A stretch of 7,298 nt of DNA, taken from Pseudomonadota bacterium. GTDB lineage: Bacteria > Pseudomonadota > Alphaproteobacteria > Rhizobiales > Hyphomicrobiaceae. A program made the position numbers and the translations under genes. The stretch spans positions 1 to 7,298 of the forward strand of contig JAKAXS010000130.1 of assembly GCA_021816505.1 (NCBI GenBank), written 5' to 3'. How positions within the stretch are numbered: the stretch's first letter is position 1; each line of letters begins with the position of its first letter. The notes beneath the pieces were generated by a model, which saw only the letters and a program-made list of their open reading frames with translations, had not been told where the DNA came from and did no database searches. Of the stretch, positions 6,506 through 7,298 are shown piece after piece.

Positions 6506-7258
6506 ATGCTGGCGACATCGTCAGGCACGCCGGTTCTTCGCTACGCCGAGATCGCTTCGACCAATGTCGAGGCGATGCGGCTCGCCGCAGAAGGGGAGAC
6601 CGGGCCTGTCTGGATCGTCGCGGATCAGCAGACGGCAGGCAAAGGCCGCTCCGGCCGCGCATGGGTCGGTGGCGCCGGCAATCTGTTCGCCAGCTATCTG
6701 TTCGAGACGTCAGCTCCGATCGCCAGCGCGCATCAGCTCTCGCTCGTCGCCGGCGTCGCAGCGTTCAACGCCGTCGCCAATTCGGGCCTCGGTTCGGCGG
6801 AGGGCCTGCGCCTCAAGTGGCCGAACGACATCCTCATCGGCACTGCGAAGGTGGGCGGCATCCTCGTCGAAAGCAGCGGCATCCCGGGCCGCGCGGGATT
6901 GACGGCTGTCGTCGGAATTGGCCTCAACCTGAAAAGCCACCCCGACATTCCCGGCCGCGCGGTCACCAACCTTGCTGCGCACGGCGTACTGTTGGAACCG
7001 CAGCGCGCACTTGACGCACTCGACCATGCTTTGGCCGACGCACTCAGGCTGTGGGACGCTTCTAGTGGATTTCCTGTGGTCCGCACGGCCTGGCTGGCTC
7101 GCTCCGGTCCCATCGGTGAGCGCATGACGGTCCACGGCGCGGAAAGCGCACTCGCGGGAACTTTCGCGGGCCTCGACGTCGACGGGGCGCTTTTGATCGA
7201 TTTGGAGGGTGGCGAACGCCGCCGATGCACGTATGGTGACGTTACAATCAATGGCTGA
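6506..7258 (+). CDS. birA: Biotin--[acetyl-CoA-carboxylase] ligase, group I (no DNA-binding domain)
   Basis: The enzyme activates biotin with ATP to biotinyl-5'-AMP and transfers it to the lysine of biotin carboxyl carrier proteins in the cytoplasm. It has 250 residues. Catalytic-domain motifs run in order: STN (18-20), the biotin/ATP loop GKGRSGRAW (45-53), KWPND (104-108), KVGGIL with the biotin-contacting Lys115, and GIGLNL (137-142). Residues about 205-250 fit the small C-terminal SH3-like domain. The protein starts directly with the catalytic domain, so it lacks the N-terminal helix-turn-helix of E. coli BirA and is not expected to repress biotin genes. The start lies 2 nt after the nuoN stop without a strong Shine-Dalgarno sequence, suggesting coupling. 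Codon use is looser than in nuoK-N: TCA occurs at Ser6 and Ser69, and a run of GCT TCT AGT GGA TTT CCT spans residues 185-190. This fits lower expression. nuoN-birA adjacency is common in alphaproteobacteria. Confidence 0.95.
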   Translation: MLATSSGTPVLRYAEIASTNVEAMRLAAEGETGPVWIVADQQTAGKGRSGRAWVGGAGNLFASYLFETSAPIASAHQLSLVAGVAAFNAVANSGLGSAEGLRLKWPNDILIGTAKVGGILVESSGIPGRAGLTAVVGIGLNLKSHPDIPGRAVTNLAAHGVLLEPQRALDALDHALADALRLWDASSGFPVVRTAWLARSGPIGERMTVHGAESALAGTFAGLDVDGALLIDLEGGERRRCTYGDVTING

Positions 7259-7270
7259 ACAAGGGCAGGC

Positions 7271-7274
7271 GGAG
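7271..7274 (+). promoter_or_regulatory. Ribosome binding site of the gene starting at 7279
   Basis: GGAG, within the purine-rich AGGCGGAG, ends 4 nt before the ATG at 7279. This slightly short but acceptable spacing supports initiation there. The alternative ATG at 7251, overlapping the birA end, meets an in-frame TAA after 12 codons. Confidence 0.5.
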
Positions 7275-7278
7275 TTAG

Positions 7279-7298
7279 ATGGTCGATAAGGGCGAGAT
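7279..7298 (+). CDS. Start of a downstream gene, truncated by the window (identity unresolved)
   Basis: ATG GTC GAT AAG GGC GAG is an open frame of six full codons (MVDKGE), reaching the window edge 20 nt after a Shine-Dalgarno-supported ATG. It lies 20 nt downstream of birA on the same strand and so probably belongs to the same transcript. In many alphaproteobacteria the gene after nuoN-birA is ribonuclease J (a metallo-beta-lactamase-fold RNase) or the type III pantothenate kinase coaX. The visible residues do not discriminate between them. RNase J is a guess from gene order only. Confidence 0.45.

Noticed and set aside
4998..6662. 554-codon minus-strand open frame opposite nuoN and the start of birA
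   Set aside because: Same explanation: it is in register with nuoN, is rich in His, Asp, Glu and Arg, has no domain, and covers well-identified sense genes.
1..7298. CRISPR array, tRNA/rRNA genes, insertion sequence or defence system
   Set aside because: No regularly spaced direct repeats, no tRNA-like cloverleaf, no transposase, integrase or nuclease motifs, and no attachment-site duplications were seen. The window is housekeeping respiratory-chain DNA.

Overview
The window is the 3' part of a nuo operon, encoding proton-pumping NADH:quinone oxidoreductase (respiratory complex I), from a high-GC alphaproteobacterium. All the complete genes are on the + strand. In order they are the 3' end of nuoI, then nuoJ, nuoK, nuoL, nuoM, nuoN and birA, and the first few codons of one more gene. 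The lineage is inferred from three things: the nuoN-birA linkage familiar from Hyphomicrobiales/Rhodospirillales-type genomes, the long alphaproteobacterial form of NuoL with a His-rich loop, and the strong preference for codons ending in G or C. Genus cannot be read from this window.

Layout: bases 2-367 carry the C-terminal 121 codons of NuoI, with both 4Fe-4S motifs. Bases 368-623 are a 256-bp non-coding gap holding two copies of a GC-rich REP-like palindrome in opposite orientation. One copy also contains a four-tract G-quadruplex motif. Bases 624-6503 carry nuoJ-nuoN, packed with gaps of 3-10 nt. birA begins 2 nt after nuoN and ends at 7258. A plausible new start codon with a ribosome binding site lies at 7279, and its gene runs off the window.

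How the genes work together: NuoI carries electrons through two 4Fe-4S clusters toward the quinone. NuoJ and NuoK connect the quinone-binding region to the antiporter-like pump subunits NuoN, NuoM and NuoL. The key acidic and lysine residues of the proton channels can be located in K, L, M and N. BirA is a biotin ligase with no known role in complex I and appears to share the transcript only as a neighbour.

I see no undescribed biological system here. The one departure from a textbook nuo operon is the repeat-bearing gap between nuoI and nuoJ. Two very long minus-strand reading frames opposite nuoJ-nuoN are explained by codon usage (see findings and rejected items).
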